Source: DAOTVS01 sp034436375 (GTDB lineage Bacteria; Chloroflexota; Anaerolineae; SpSt-313). From it: a DNA stretch of 20,121 bases. Both the position numbers and the translations under genes were made by a program. Location of the stretch: the NCBI GenBank assembly GCA_034436375.1, contig DAOTVS010000297.1, positions 1-20,121 on the forward strand, written 5' to 3'. Numbering within the stretch: position 1 is the first letter of the stretch; each line of letters opens with the position of its first letter. The notes under the pieces are model-generated. The model searched no databases. It had not been told where the DNA came from and worked only from the letters and a program-made list of their open reading frames with translations. This document shows positions 7,379 to 14,834 of this stretch, piece by piece.

Positions 7379-7795
7379 TTACCGCATCATCCCGGGCTGG
7401 GTGCCCGCGCCCGGCTGGGTCGTGGGCGGCTGGGTCACAGCCGGATGCTGCATCTCCGCAGCGATCCGGCCCGATACCGGGCCCAACGGGGTCTGGCCAC
7501 CAGAAATCAGGTAGCGGGCGGTCAGCCAGGCCAGGTTCAGGCCCGCCAGCCCAACGACGATGTACACCGCTCGCTCCAGGATGGAGCCTCGCCCAAAGAG
7601 GCGTCGCACCAGGTTATAGTTGGCGGCGCCACTCAGCCCCCAGTTCAGAGCGCCGACCGTGCCGATGACCAGTGAGGCAATGTCGAGCGCCGTCATGGCC
7701 TGGCGCGGAGTGCGTTCGGCCGTCATCTGCTCCATCGTGCTTCGCTCGTAAGTGCCGCTCGTGGTTGTCGGGGTCATTGGCGTATATTGACTCAT
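7379..7795 (-). CDS. Small DUF378 membrane protein
   Basis: A 138-residue protein with a Thr-rich, polar N-terminus (1-33), two membrane helices (about 36-56 and 74-96) and a Pro/Thr/Gln-rich tail. The central part matches DUF378: a helix with GTVGALNWGLSG (45-56), then LVRRLFGRGSILERAVYIVVG and VGLAGLNL (81-88). The function of DUF378 is unknown. ATG at 7795 has a near-perfect AAGGAGGT 5 nt upstream, which overrides the longer reading to 7969 and suggests strong translation. The gene stands alone, followed by a terminator and diverging from the DHH gene. Its N- and C-terminal extensions are longer than in typical 60-80-residue members and are probably disordered. Confidence 0.88.
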   Translation of the reverse strand: MSQYTPMTPTTTSGTYERSTMEQMTAERTPRQAMTALDIASLVIGTVGALNWGLSGAANYNLVRRLFGRGSILERAVYIVVGLAGLNLAWLTARYLISGGQTPLGPVSGRIAAEMQHPAVTQPPTTQPGAGTQPGMMR

Positions 7796-8022
7796 CGTTG
7801 ACCTCCTTTTGTTGGGTTGCCTGAGGCGCGGGTGATCTCCGTGGCTATGGCCTCGCCCCAAAAACAATGGGGGCCATGGCCGAAATCGGGTCAGGCGCGC
7901 CTGCAACCATCTCCTAGCGAGCAAGAAGCGTGCCTGTTGAGCACTGTCTCTTGCCTGCGCTTGCGGCATAGCAATTGCTCAACGGAGATAGCCATGTGGG
8001 GGAGGTGGGGCAACGCTGGCCC

Positions 8023-9114
8023 ATGGGAAGGATGGTGGAAAAAGAGCAACGCCGTGTGGCCGTCGAGGAAGGGCTTCTGCCGCAGGAAAGTGCCGGAGCT
8101 GCGGAGGTCCTGCACGCCTTTCTCTCGACGCTGTCTTGGGGTGCGCGCCAGTTGCTCCTCTGTCACAGCGACGCCGATGGCCTGAGCGCTGCCGTTGTGT
8201 TGCGCGCCGCCCTTGAGCGCGCCGGCTGGCGCCACATCAGCATCGTGCCCACAGGCAAAGGCCAAAGCGCCTGGACAGCCGGTACCCTGACGCAGGTCGC
8301 GACAATTCGTCCGGAGGGATTGTTCGTGCTGGACCTGGGCAGCCGCCCCCAGCCGATTTTCCCGGGCGTGCCGACCATCCTGCTCGATCACCACCGCCCG
8401 CTGGGCGTGCCCCCCGGCGCCACACTCATCTCCAGCTACGAGTGGCCCCAGGCGCCCTGTACTTCGGCGCTGGTCTATTACCTGAGCAGAACGCTGGCCG
8501 ACATGACCGATCTGGCGTGGGTCGCTGCCCTGGGTATTATCAGCGATCTGGGTGAGGACGCTCAGCTGGCACCCTTACCCGGCGCCCAGGCGCATTACGG
8601 CGCCCATGTGCTCCGTGAGGCCACAGCGCTCGTCAACGCTGCCCGCCGCAGCGCCACGGGTGATGCCCTGCCTGCCCTCGATGCACTCCTGGCCGCCGAC
8701 GAACCGGCCGCCATCTCCCACGGTCACCTGCCCGAGGCCGTAGCGCTGGCCGGCATGCGCCGCGCCTTTCAGGAGGCGCTGCAGCAAAGCCGGCGCGCTG
8801 CCCCAACCTTTCACGATCATGTCGCCCTCATCCGTGTGCACAGCCCCTACCTGGTGCACCCGGCTCTGGCGCAGATGTGGCGCCGCCGCCTGCCCCATCA
8901 CATCGTCCTGGTGGCCAATGACGGCTACTTGCCCGGCCAGGTCAACTTTAGCGTGCGCACCGCCCTCGACATCAACCTGCTGGATTTCCTGCAGCCCTTC
9001 CGCTCTGGCCTGGATGCCACCGAGTTCGGCTATGGCCACGACAAGGCTACCGGGGGGTCCCTGCGCACCGACGATTGGCAGCGCTTTCTCGCCACCCTGG
9101 GCTTTCGGAAGTAA
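8023..9114 (+). CDS. DHH-family phosphoesterase (RecJ/NrnA-like)
   Basis: A cytosolic protein of about 363 residues of the DHH/DHHA1 superfamily, Mn-dependent phosphoesterases acting on nucleic acid ends, nanoRNA or cyclic dinucleotides. Motif I is HSDADG (48-53, Asp50 and Asp52), motif II VLDLGS (Asp104), motif III LDHHRP (DHH at 122-124) and motif IV GIISDLGED (Asp175), so the metal site is complete. The DHHA1-like C-terminus has QVNFSVRTALDINLLDFL (306-323) and GYGHDKATGGSL (336-347), the substrate-binding GGGH-like motif. It is shorter than RecJ and lacks RecJ's extra OB-type domain. The start is uncertain: ATG at 8023 has GGGGAGGTGGGG 12 nt upstream, and ATG 8032 or TTG 7975 are alternatives. 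The substrate cannot be decided from sequence. It diverges from the DUF378 gene. Confidence 0.88.
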   Translation: MGRMVEKEQRRVAVEEGLLPQESAGAAEVLHAFLSTLSWGARQLLLCHSDADGLSAAVVLRAALERAGWRHISIVPTGKGQSAWTAGTLTQVATIRPEGLFVLDLGSRPQPIFPGVPTILLDHHRPLGVPPGATLISSYEWPQAPCTSALVYYLSRTLADMTDLAWVAALGIISDLGEDAQLAPLPGAQAHYGAHVLREATALVNAARRSATGDALPALDALLAADEPAAISHGHLPEAVALAGMRRAFQEALQQSRRAAPTFHDHVALIRVHSPYLVHPALAQMWRRRLPHHIVLVANDGYLPGQVNFSVRTALDINLLDFLQPFRSGLDATEFGYGHDKATGGSLRTDDWQRFLATLGFRK

Positions 9115-9124
9115 TACGGCTGGC

Positions 9125-9153
9125 ATGACAGGCCTGCGCGGCTGTAGTATACT
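9125..9153 (+). promoter_or_regulatory. Promoter for the metallophosphoesterase gene, implying a leaderless or near-leaderless transcript
   Basis: ATGACA (9125-9130) and TATACT (9148-9153) are 17 nt apart, each one base from consensus. Transcription would begin near 9160-9163, and the gene's ATG is at 9163. No Shine-Dalgarno sequence lies between the -10 box and the ATG. The promoter fills the 48-nt gap after the DHH gene. Confidence 0.68.
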
Positions 9154-9162
9154 TGGCCCCTG

Positions 9163-10425
9163 ATGAAGCAAGACGACAACTCGTCAATCGTCAGAAGATG
9201 GGTGCCGGCGCTGCTGCTGATCCTGCTGGGTTTGGTCGTAGCCGTTCTGACCTTGTACTACCTGCGCGTGCGCTACGATTGGGATGACATCCTCTACTGG
9301 TTCTGGCAGTTGGCGGTGCATCTATCGCACACACGCCTGGCCATAGCCATCGCCAGCATGGGGCTGGCCGTGTGGCTGACGGCCCGTTGGCTGAGCGGAG
9401 CCCACGTGGCCCATGCCGCCCTGGCTGCTTTTGGCCTGGGCGTGCTGGTTGACGCCATTATCCTCCTGTCGCTGGAGCCGCTGCGCATTTCCTTTGGCCC
9501 GTTGCTGCTGCCGCTCGCTCTGCTGGCGGCGGTGCGTGGCGCTGTGGCGTTGGTGCTTGTGTTGCTTGCCTGGCTGCTGCACCGGGTTGTGCGCCCGGCG
9601 TCCACATGGCCTCTGCTGCATGCGGCTGCCCAGGTCCTCATTGCGGTTGTGGTAGTCGATGGTATGGTCATCGAGCCCGCCCGCCTGACCGTCTCTCGGG
9701 TCTCTGTGCAAGATCCCTATGCGATTGCCAGCAGCAGGCCCCTGCGCATTGTGCAGATCAGCGACCTGCATATTGAGCGGGTCAACGACCTGACCGATCA
9801 CCTGGTGGCGCAGGTCAATAGCCTTGAGCCCGATTTGATTGTGCTCACCGGTGATTTTCTCAACAGCTCTTTCACCACCGACCCTCAAGCCCAGGCTGAC
9901 CTGGTGCGCGTGTTGGGGGCCCTACGGGCCAAAGAAGGAATCTATGCCGTGCGCGGCAACGTCGATGCCCCTGCTGCCACCGCCCGCCTGCTGAGCGGGT
10001 TGCCCATTGTCCTGCTGGAGGGCGAATGGGTCAACCTGGAGATCGGTGGGCACTGTGTGAGCCTCTGCGGTGTGCCTATGGACGACCTGGAGCAAGACCG
10101 GCGCGTCCTCGCCGACCTGGTGCGCGTTGGACCCCATGATTGCTTCAGGGTGCTCCTCTATCACTCACCCAATCTGGTGCCCGAGGCGGTCGCGGCCGGT
10201 TTTGACCTGTTTCCCACAGGCCACACCCACGGTGGGCAGATTCGCCTGCCCTTCTACGGCGCTCTTATGACCTCTTGCATATACGGCAAGCGTTACGAGA
10301 TGGGCCCTTACCACGTCGGCAACACTCTCATCTACGTCTCGCGCGGCATTGGCATGGAGGGCTGGCTCGTCCCCCGCATGCGCTTCCTCTGCCCGCCGGA
10401 GATCGTTGTGTATGACATAAAGTAA
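9163..10425 (+). CDS. Membrane-anchored calcineurin-like metallophosphoesterase (YaeI/YkuE-like)
   Basis: A 420-residue protein: four or five N-terminal membrane helices (about 13-33, 57-77, 84-105, 111-142, 150-170) followed by a metallophosphoesterase domain (about 193-420). Metal motifs are QISDLHIE (Asp201, His203), LTGDFLN (Asp231), RGNVD (Asn266), YHSPN (His334) and PTGHTHGGQ (His354, His356). The GNH[D/E] motif reads GNVD, so the usual catalytic histidine is replaced by Val268; some related phosphodiesterases have GNCD there and are active. Relatives of this layout, with the C-terminal YVSRGIGMEG and CPPEI blocks, act on lipid or envelope phosphoesters, but the substrate is not known here. 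The first ATG directly follows a promoter, without a ribosome-binding site. A repeat 12-mer (10429-10440) starts 3 nt after the stop. Confidence 0.88.
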   Translation: MKQDDNSSIVRRWVPALLLILLGLVVAVLTLYYLRVRYDWDDILYWFWQLAVHLSHTRLAIAIASMGLAVWLTARWLSGAHVAHAALAAFGLGVLVDAIILLSLEPLRISFGPLLLPLALLAAVRGAVALVLVLLAWLLHRVVRPASTWPLLHAAAQVLIAVVVVDGMVIEPARLTVSRVSVQDPYAIASSRPLRIVQISDLHIERVNDLTDHLVAQVNSLEPDLIVLTGDFLNSSFTTDPQAQADLVRVLGALRAKEGIYAVRGNVDAPAATARLLSGLPIVLLEGEWVNLEIGGHCVSLCGVPMDDLEQDRRVLADLVRVGPHDCFRVLLYHSPNLVPEAVAAGFDLFPTGHTHGGQIRLPFYGALMTSCIYGKRYEMGPYHVGNTLIYVSRGIGMEGWLVPRMRFLCPPEIVVYDIK

Positions 10426-10500
10426 GAAGTAATGCGTGATAAGAGTGCCTAACAAAACCTGTGGTGCAGATGGCGCTAGATGCAACGCCCATCCCCCCGG

Positions 10501-10527
10501 CCCCCTTCCCGCAGGGCGGGAAGGGGG
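10501..10527. repeat. Perfect 12-bp hairpin just before the GGT-like gene
   Basis: CCCCCTTCCCGC (10501-10512), a 3-nt AGG loop, then the exact complement GCGGGAAGGGGG (10516-10527). It lies about 8 nt upstream of the AAGGAG ribosome-binding site of the next gene, without covering it, and has no T-run. The C/T-rich arm and CCC-x-CAGGG centre resemble the hairpin at 17796-17853, so both may be members of one dispersed family. It may protect the 3' end of the upstream transcript. Confidence 0.6.
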
Positions 10528-10546
10528 AGAAATAAGGAGACATCCC

Positions 10547-12109
10547 TTGGCCTACACCTTTCCCTCCCATCGCTCGGTCACGATGGCCCTCGACGGCATG
10601 GTGGCAACCAGCCAGCCGCTGGCTGCTGAGGCAGGGCTGCGCGTGCTGCAAGAGGGGGGCAATGCCATAGACGCGGCGGTGACGGCCGCGGCCGTGCTGG
10701 CCGTGGTTGAGCCTTTATCGAATGGCCTGGGGGGCGACGTGATGGCTTTGCTCTACTGGGGCGCCACGGGTGAGGTGCGCGCCCTCGATGCCACTGGTTG
10801 CACGCCTCGTGCTGCCACGCCCGCGCGCATCAGCGAACTGAGCAAGGGGCGCCCTCCGGCTACGGGCCCCCTCACCGTGACCGTGCCGGGTGCGCTGCAC
10901 GGCTGGGCGGCCCTGCTGCAGGCCTACGGCACCCTCACTCTGGAGCAGGCCCTGGCCCCGGCCATCCACTATGCCGAGCGCGGCTTCCCCGTGAGTGAGG
11001 CCGCCGGCCGGCAGTGGGCGCAGGCTTCGGGGAAACTGCGCGCCCACCCACAGACCGCGGCGACCTATCTGGCGGCGGGCAAAGCACCGCGCATCGGCCA
11101 GGTCTTTGCCCAGCCCGACCTGGCGCGCACCCTGCGCGAGATCGCCGCCGGCGGGCCCGACGTGCTCTATCGGGGACCGCTGGGAGAGCGCATGGCCGCC
11201 TATGTGCAGGAGCAGGGGGGGCTTCTCACCGTGGAGGATCTGGCGGCCGACGAGAGCGCCTGGCTGGCGCCCATTGAGTTGAGCTACCGGGGGGTGCGTG
11301 TGCTAGAGTGCCCCTCAGACGGCCAGGGGCTGGTGGCCCTACAAACCCTGGGCCTCCTCGCGGGGTTCGACCTGCCAGCAATGAAGTGGGGCTTTGCGGA
11401 GCCCCTGCACCGGCAGATCGAGGCCCTCAAGCTCGCCTCTGCGGATGCTCAGCCAAGCAACGGCAGCGACGCACCCACGGCAGGGCGCCTCGACCCGGCC
11501 TACCTGGCTGGCCGCCGCGCTCTCATCGACCCTCACGGCGCCACGCCGGCCCCGGCGCCCGAACTATCCGCCTCCGCTGCCGATGCCGCCTGTCTCACCG
11601 TCGTCGACCGCGAGCACAACGCCATCTCATTGCTGCAAGGCCTCTATGAGCCCTTTGGCTCCGGCCTGGTCGTGCCCGGCGCCGGCATCATCCTGCAGAG
11701 CCGGCGGGGAGCTCTCTCTCGCGGCCCGGGCCGGCGCCCCTACCGCACCCTCTGCCCCGCCCTGCTGCTGGAGGGCCCGCAGCTATGGGCCTGCCTGGGT
11801 CTTTCGGGCGGATTGATGCAGCCTCAGGGCCAGGTGCAGGTCATCTGCAACCTGCTCGACTGGGGCATGGATGTGCAGCAGGCCCTCGACGCGCCCCGCT
11901 TCCGCTGGACGGAAGGGAATACCGTGGCCTTTGAGACGGGCCTCAGCCATATGTCGCGCCTGGCGCTGGAAAAGCTGGGTTATGAGGTCAAGACCAATGC
12001 CGACCCAACGACTCTGGGCGGCGGCCAGATCATCCGCATCGATTGTGAAACGGGTGTCCTCCAGGGCGGCTCGGACCCGCGCAAGGATGGTTGCGCCATC
12101 GGATACTGA
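10547..12109 (+). CDS. Gamma-glutamyltransferase-like protein lacking the catalytic threonine
   Basis: A 520-residue Ntn-hydrolase-fold protein of the GGT-like family. Such enzymes normally cut themselves before a Thr that then serves as nucleophile in gamma-glutamyl transfer or hydrolysis. Conserved parts are GMVATSQPLAAEAGLRVLQE followed by GGNAIDAAVTA near the N-terminus, VEPLSNGLGGD, the VVDREHNAISLLQ and FGSGLVVPGAGIILQ block (about 352-381), and GLSGGLMQPQGQVQV. At the expected nucleophile pair (TT[HY]xxVVD) the sequence is DAACLTVVD: Ala347-Ala348 replace Thr-Thr. The substrate-carboxylate Arg region reads LDATGCTPRA and lacks the usual Arg-x-x-x-P pattern. Self-processing and classical activity are therefore unlikely. 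The start is TTG at 10547, with AAGGAG 7 nt upstream; the frame is open to 10436 but that part includes a hairpin repeat. No signal peptide is seen, unlike periplasmic GGTs. Confidence 0.87.
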   Translation: MAYTFPSHRSVTMALDGMVATSQPLAAEAGLRVLQEGGNAIDAAVTAAAVLAVVEPLSNGLGGDVMALLYWGATGEVRALDATGCTPRAATPARISELSKGRPPATGPLTVTVPGALHGWAALLQAYGTLTLEQALAPAIHYAERGFPVSEAAGRQWAQASGKLRAHPQTAATYLAAGKAPRIGQVFAQPDLARTLREIAAGGPDVLYRGPLGERMAAYVQEQGGLLTVEDLAADESAWLAPIELSYRGVRVLECPSDGQGLVALQTLGLLAGFDLPAMKWGFAEPLHRQIEALKLASADAQPSNGSDAPTAGRLDPAYLAGRRALIDPHGATPAPAPELSASAADAACLTVVDREHNAISLLQGLYEPFGSGLVVPGAGIILQSRRGALSRGPGRRPYRTLCPALLLEGPQLWACLGLSGGLMQPQGQVQVICNLLDWGMDVQQALDAPRFRWTEGNTVAFETGLSHMSRLALEKLGYEVKTNADPTTLGGGQIIRIDCETGVLQGGSDPRKDGCAIGY

Positions 12110-12110
12110 C

Positions 12111-13535
12111 TTATTTCCACTTGATCAGCAATTGCGCGCCCGCCTGGGCGATCAATTCACCATCCGTACGGCTCAGGTCCCAGGCATCCGTATCGGTGAG
12201 CAGGTAAGGGGCGCTGGCCTGAGCTTGCTCCAGGCCGCCCTGCTCATAGGCGAAGGACAGCACCGGTCGCCCTGCATAAAAGAGTGCAATGGGCCTTGTG
12301 CCATCCTGGCTGCAGACGGCCACTGCCTGGTCCGCTGGCAGTTGCTGCACGGTGCTGGCCACCTGTTTCATGTCTGGATCGGCGTTGCCTGGCTGGGGTA
12401 GCTGCCAGCCAGAGAGGACCATAAAGGCGATGATGAAGGCCAGCGCCCAACGCGCGCGCAAGATCCGCACCAGGAAACCCGCGCCCAGCAGGGCCAGCGC
12501 CGGGTAGCTGGGCAAGATGTACCAGGGCATCTTGGTTCGTGCCAGGCTATAGATAGCCAGGGGCACCGCCAGCCAGGCCAGCAGAAAAGCCCACTGCCTC
12601 TCTCGTATACGGACCAATTGGTAGGCGCCATAGATGGCCGCCAGGGGCAGCACAAACGCAACGTCAGCAAACCCCTGCCCAATGATCTGCAGGTAGAACC
12701 AGATTGGCCCAGCATGGCTGGCCGCGTCGAGCACCGTGGTCGCCCGGTTGAGGACATTGTTCACCAGGTACGGGTCCCAGAAGGCGGGACCATGGCGCAC
12801 GGCCTGATAAAGGGGCCAGGGCAGGGCAATAGCTGCCATGATGGCCACGGCCAGCCCCAGCTCGCGCCAGGGCCATTGGCGCAGGGAGCGAGTCAGCAGG
12901 TAGAACAGGATCAGGCCGCAGAGGGGCAAAAGCCCGGCCACGTTCTTGGTCATGATGGCCGCCCCCAAGGGGAGCCCCATCCAGACCAGGTAACGCCGGT
13001 CTCGCTCGCCCCGCCAGGCTAGCCACATCGCCAGTGCGCCCCAAAAGGCCAGCGAAGACTCCATCATCGCCATACGGCTGATGGAGACCAGATTGAAATG
13101 GTAGGCGTAGACCCCGTTGCGCACGATCAGCAGCAAGAGCGCCGCCCCAGTGCCCGCCGCCCGGCCGAAGAGGTCGCGGCCCACTAGAAAAGTGAGCAAC
13201 ACCATGCCCAGCCCGGCCAGGGCCGCTGGCAGGCGCGCCGCCAGCTCGTTCTCGCCCAGGAACCCGAAGGTCAGCATCTCCTCCCAATAGTAGAGCGGGG
13301 GCTTGGTGAAATGCAGCTTGCCTTCCAGCTGCGGCGTCAATGGGGTGTGGTGCCAGATCATCTCCACGGCCATTTGCGCGTGGAGGCCCTCATCCCAGTC
13401 ATACAGGCTCCCCTCATCCAGGCGATAGAAGAGGGTGAACCCCGCCAACAAGGCCAGGACAAGCAGGATCACCAGATCAAGTGTTCGCGGTCGCCGCCAG
13501 AGTGCTCCTTGTTTGCTTGGCAATGTGGTTTGCAT
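12111..13535 (-). CDS. Family 39 (ArnT/PMT-like) membrane glycosyltransferase
   Basis: A 474-residue polytopic membrane protein with about ten hydrophobic helices from residue 20 to about 385 and a short soluble C-terminal domain. The first extracytoplasmic loop carries the catalytic acidic motif YDWDEG (45-50, Asp48-Glu49) and, further on, KPPLYYW (78-84), both characteristic of ArnT-like GT-C transferases, which move a sugar from a polyprenyl-phosphate donor to a lipid or protein acceptor outside the membrane. The acceptor cannot be told from sequence. ATG at 13535 has GAGG about 6 nt upstream. The gene converges on the GGT-like gene with 1 bp between the stop codons, so no terminator fits between them. 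A C-terminal domain of about 85 residues (AVAVCSQDGTRPIALFYAG) is typical of the family. Confidence 0.9.
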   Translation of the reverse strand: MQTTLPSKQGALWRRPRTLDLVILLVLALLAGFTLFYRLDEGSLYDWDEGLHAQMAVEMIWHHTPLTPQLEGKLHFTKPPLYYWEEMLTFGFLGENELAARLPAALAGLGMVLLTFLVGRDLFGRAAGTGAALLLLIVRNGVYAYHFNLVSISRMAMMESSLAFWGALAMWLAWRGERDRRYLVWMGLPLGAAIMTKNVAGLLPLCGLILFYLLTRSLRQWPWRELGLAVAIMAAIALPWPLYQAVRHGPAFWDPYLVNNVLNRATTVLDAASHAGPIWFYLQIIGQGFADVAFVLPLAAIYGAYQLVRIRERQWAFLLAWLAVPLAIYSLARTKMPWYILPSYPALALLGAGFLVRILRARWALAFIIAFMVLSGWQLPQPGNADPDMKQVASTVQQLPADQAVAVCSQDGTRPIALFYAGRPVLSFAYEQGGLEQAQASAPYLLTDTDAWDLSRTDGELIAQAGAQLLIKWK

Positions 13536-13701
13536 AGTCTCCCTCAGTTATTGAGGCGGGCCAGCATTATGGAATATCCCGTTTGAAGTGTGTGCCTTCT
13601 GTATGAGTATACTCCATGATGCAGCGTGCTCATAATAGCCATAGGGACGTGGAATCTCCCTTCTGGCCCGGGGAGGTGACAGCCGGGCACGCCGGCGGCT
13701 G

Positions 13702-13749
13702 GCGCTGTAACAGCGCACACTTGGCGTTCTTCGCGTCCTGCGGTATCAT
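13702..13749 (+). promoter_or_regulatory. Palindrome followed by a sigma-70-type promoter
   Basis: GCGCTGT-A-ACAGCGC (13702-13716) is a perfect 15-bp palindrome, 4 nt ahead of TTGGCG (13721-13726). After a 17-nt spacer comes TATCAT (13744-13749). Such a palindrome beside a -35 box is a plausible repressor or activator site. The transcript would have a leader of about 150 nt before the TIM-barrel gene. Placement and symmetry are seen; function is inferred. Confidence 0.45.
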
Positions 13750-13866
13750 GGTAAACAACGGCAGCACCCGGCTGATTGCAGGCTGATGGTTGACAGCCAG
13801 GCCGAAGCCAGGAAGGAATCAACATGCTCCATGGGGACGCGCATGTAGATCCCACCCTGGATGCGG

Positions 13867-13872
13867 TATAAT
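13867..13872 (+). promoter_or_regulatory. Proximal -10 box for the TIM-barrel gene
   Basis: A perfect TATAAT lies 32 nt upstream of the ATG at 13905. The matching -35 region (TGTAGA, 13844-13849, 17-nt spacer) is weak. Transcription from here would give a leader of about 25 nt containing the AAAGGAG ribosome-binding site. An activator may be needed. Confidence 0.5.
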
Positions 13873-13904
13873 AGCTGACAGCTGGACCCGAAAGGAGCCC
13901 TACC

Positions 13905-14717
13905 ATGTTCACCCTCACCGGCTTTGGCGACGAGATTTCTCCTGATCTCAACGAGCAGCTCGATCTCTTGCAGAGCGAGGGCATCAATCACCTGGACCTG
14001 CGTGGCGTAGAGGGTAAGAACGTCCTCGACCTGAGCGATGCCGAGGCAGAGCGCGTGCGCAGCGAGTTGGAGCGGCGGGGCTGCGCCGTTTCGGCCATCG
14101 CTTCGCCCATCGGCAAGATCCAGATCGACGAGCCCTTTGCCCCTCACCTGGAGCGCTTCCGCCGCGCCCTGGACCTGGCCGAGTTCTTCCATGCCCCCTT
14201 TATCCGCGTCTTTTCCTTCTATGTGCCCGCCGGCCAGGCCACGCGCTATCGTGCTGCCGTGATGGAACGAATGCTGGCCCTGGCCGAGGCGGCGGATGGG
14301 CGCCCAGTCACCATCGGCCACGAGAACGAGCACGCCATCTATGGCGACATCCCCGAGCGCTGCCTGGATATCATCCGCACGGTGAACCGGCCCCAGTGGT
14401 GCACCATCTTTGACCCGGCCAATTACGTCCTCGACGGCGTGCGCCCCTACACTGACGGCTACCCGCTGCTGGTCGATTCCATCGCCTACCTGCACATCAA
14501 GGACGCCGTTGCCGTTACGCGCAAGATCGTGCCGGCGGGCGAAGGCGATGGGCAGGTGCGCGAGGTGCTGAGCGACCTCAAGCGGCGCGGGTTCGACGGC
14601 TTTCTTTCGCTGGAGCCGCACCTGTCTCATGCGGGGTCGAGCGGCGGCCGGACGGCGCCGGACCTGTTCCGGGGGGCCATCCGCGCGCTCAAGGCGATTG
14701 TGGAGACGCTGCCATAG
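13905..14717 (+). CDS. Sugar phosphate isomerase/epimerase-like TIM-barrel protein
   Basis: A 270-residue cytosolic protein of the xylose isomerase-like TIM-barrel (AP endonuclease 2) superfamily, whose members are metal-dependent sugar isomerases or epimerases. Metal-ligand positions are visible at the ends of successive strands: Glu140 in IGHENEH, Asp170 in TIFDPANY, His197 in YLHIKD and Glu237 in LSLEPHL. The N-terminus starts directly with the first strand, FTLTGFGDEIS. ATG at 13905 has AAAGGAG 7 nt upstream. It is a single-gene unit converging on opcA. The substrate is not predictable; inositol- or keto-sugar-related isomerases are the nearest kinds. The second TIM-barrel gene at 17906-18727 has the same metal set but little other similarity. 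Confidence 0.88.
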   Translation: MFTLTGFGDEISPDLNEQLDLLQSEGINHLDLRGVEGKNVLDLSDAEAERVRSELERRGCAVSAIASPIGKIQIDEPFAPHLERFRRALDLAEFFHAPFIRVFSFYVPAGQATRYRAAVMERMLALAEAADGRPVTIGHENEHAIYGDIPERCLDIIRTVNRPQWCTIFDPANYVLDGVRPYTDGYPLLVDSIAYLHIKDAVAVTRKIVPAGEGDGQVREVLSDLKRRGFDGFLSLEPHLSHAGSSGGRTAPDLFRGAIRALKAIVETLP

Positions 14718-14834
14718 AGATCTCGGCCGTTGCCGCCTGCCTGTCGCAGCCTGATCTGCACGAGACCGTCTGGCTGCTGGCCCGTTATGGCTACCATGGC
14801 CGATAGGGCTGGCGCATCGGCGCGGAGCTTGTTG

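Larger units (their letters stand above)
13536..13904. other. Divergent intergenic region between the glycosyltransferase and TIM-barrel genes
   Basis: A 369-nt stretch with no ORF I would trust. For the plus strand it contains a promoter (13721-13749) and a second -10 box (13867-13872). For the minus strand a poor candidate, TTATGA-18-TATACT (13635-13606), could serve the glycosyltransferase gene. The symmetrical GAGTATACTC at 13605-13614 overlaps that -10 box. A 15-bp palindrome lies at 13702-13716. Confidence 0.55.

Noticed and set aside
13748..13849. Short ORFs of 12 and 20 codons after the 13721-13749 promoter
   Set aside because: Too short and without good ribosome-binding sites or recognisable leader-peptide features such as codon runs.
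13544..13987. A 147-codon minus-strand frame in the divergent spacer
   Set aside because: It overlaps the start of the TIM-barrel gene, has low-complexity unrecognisable sequence, and covers promoter elements.
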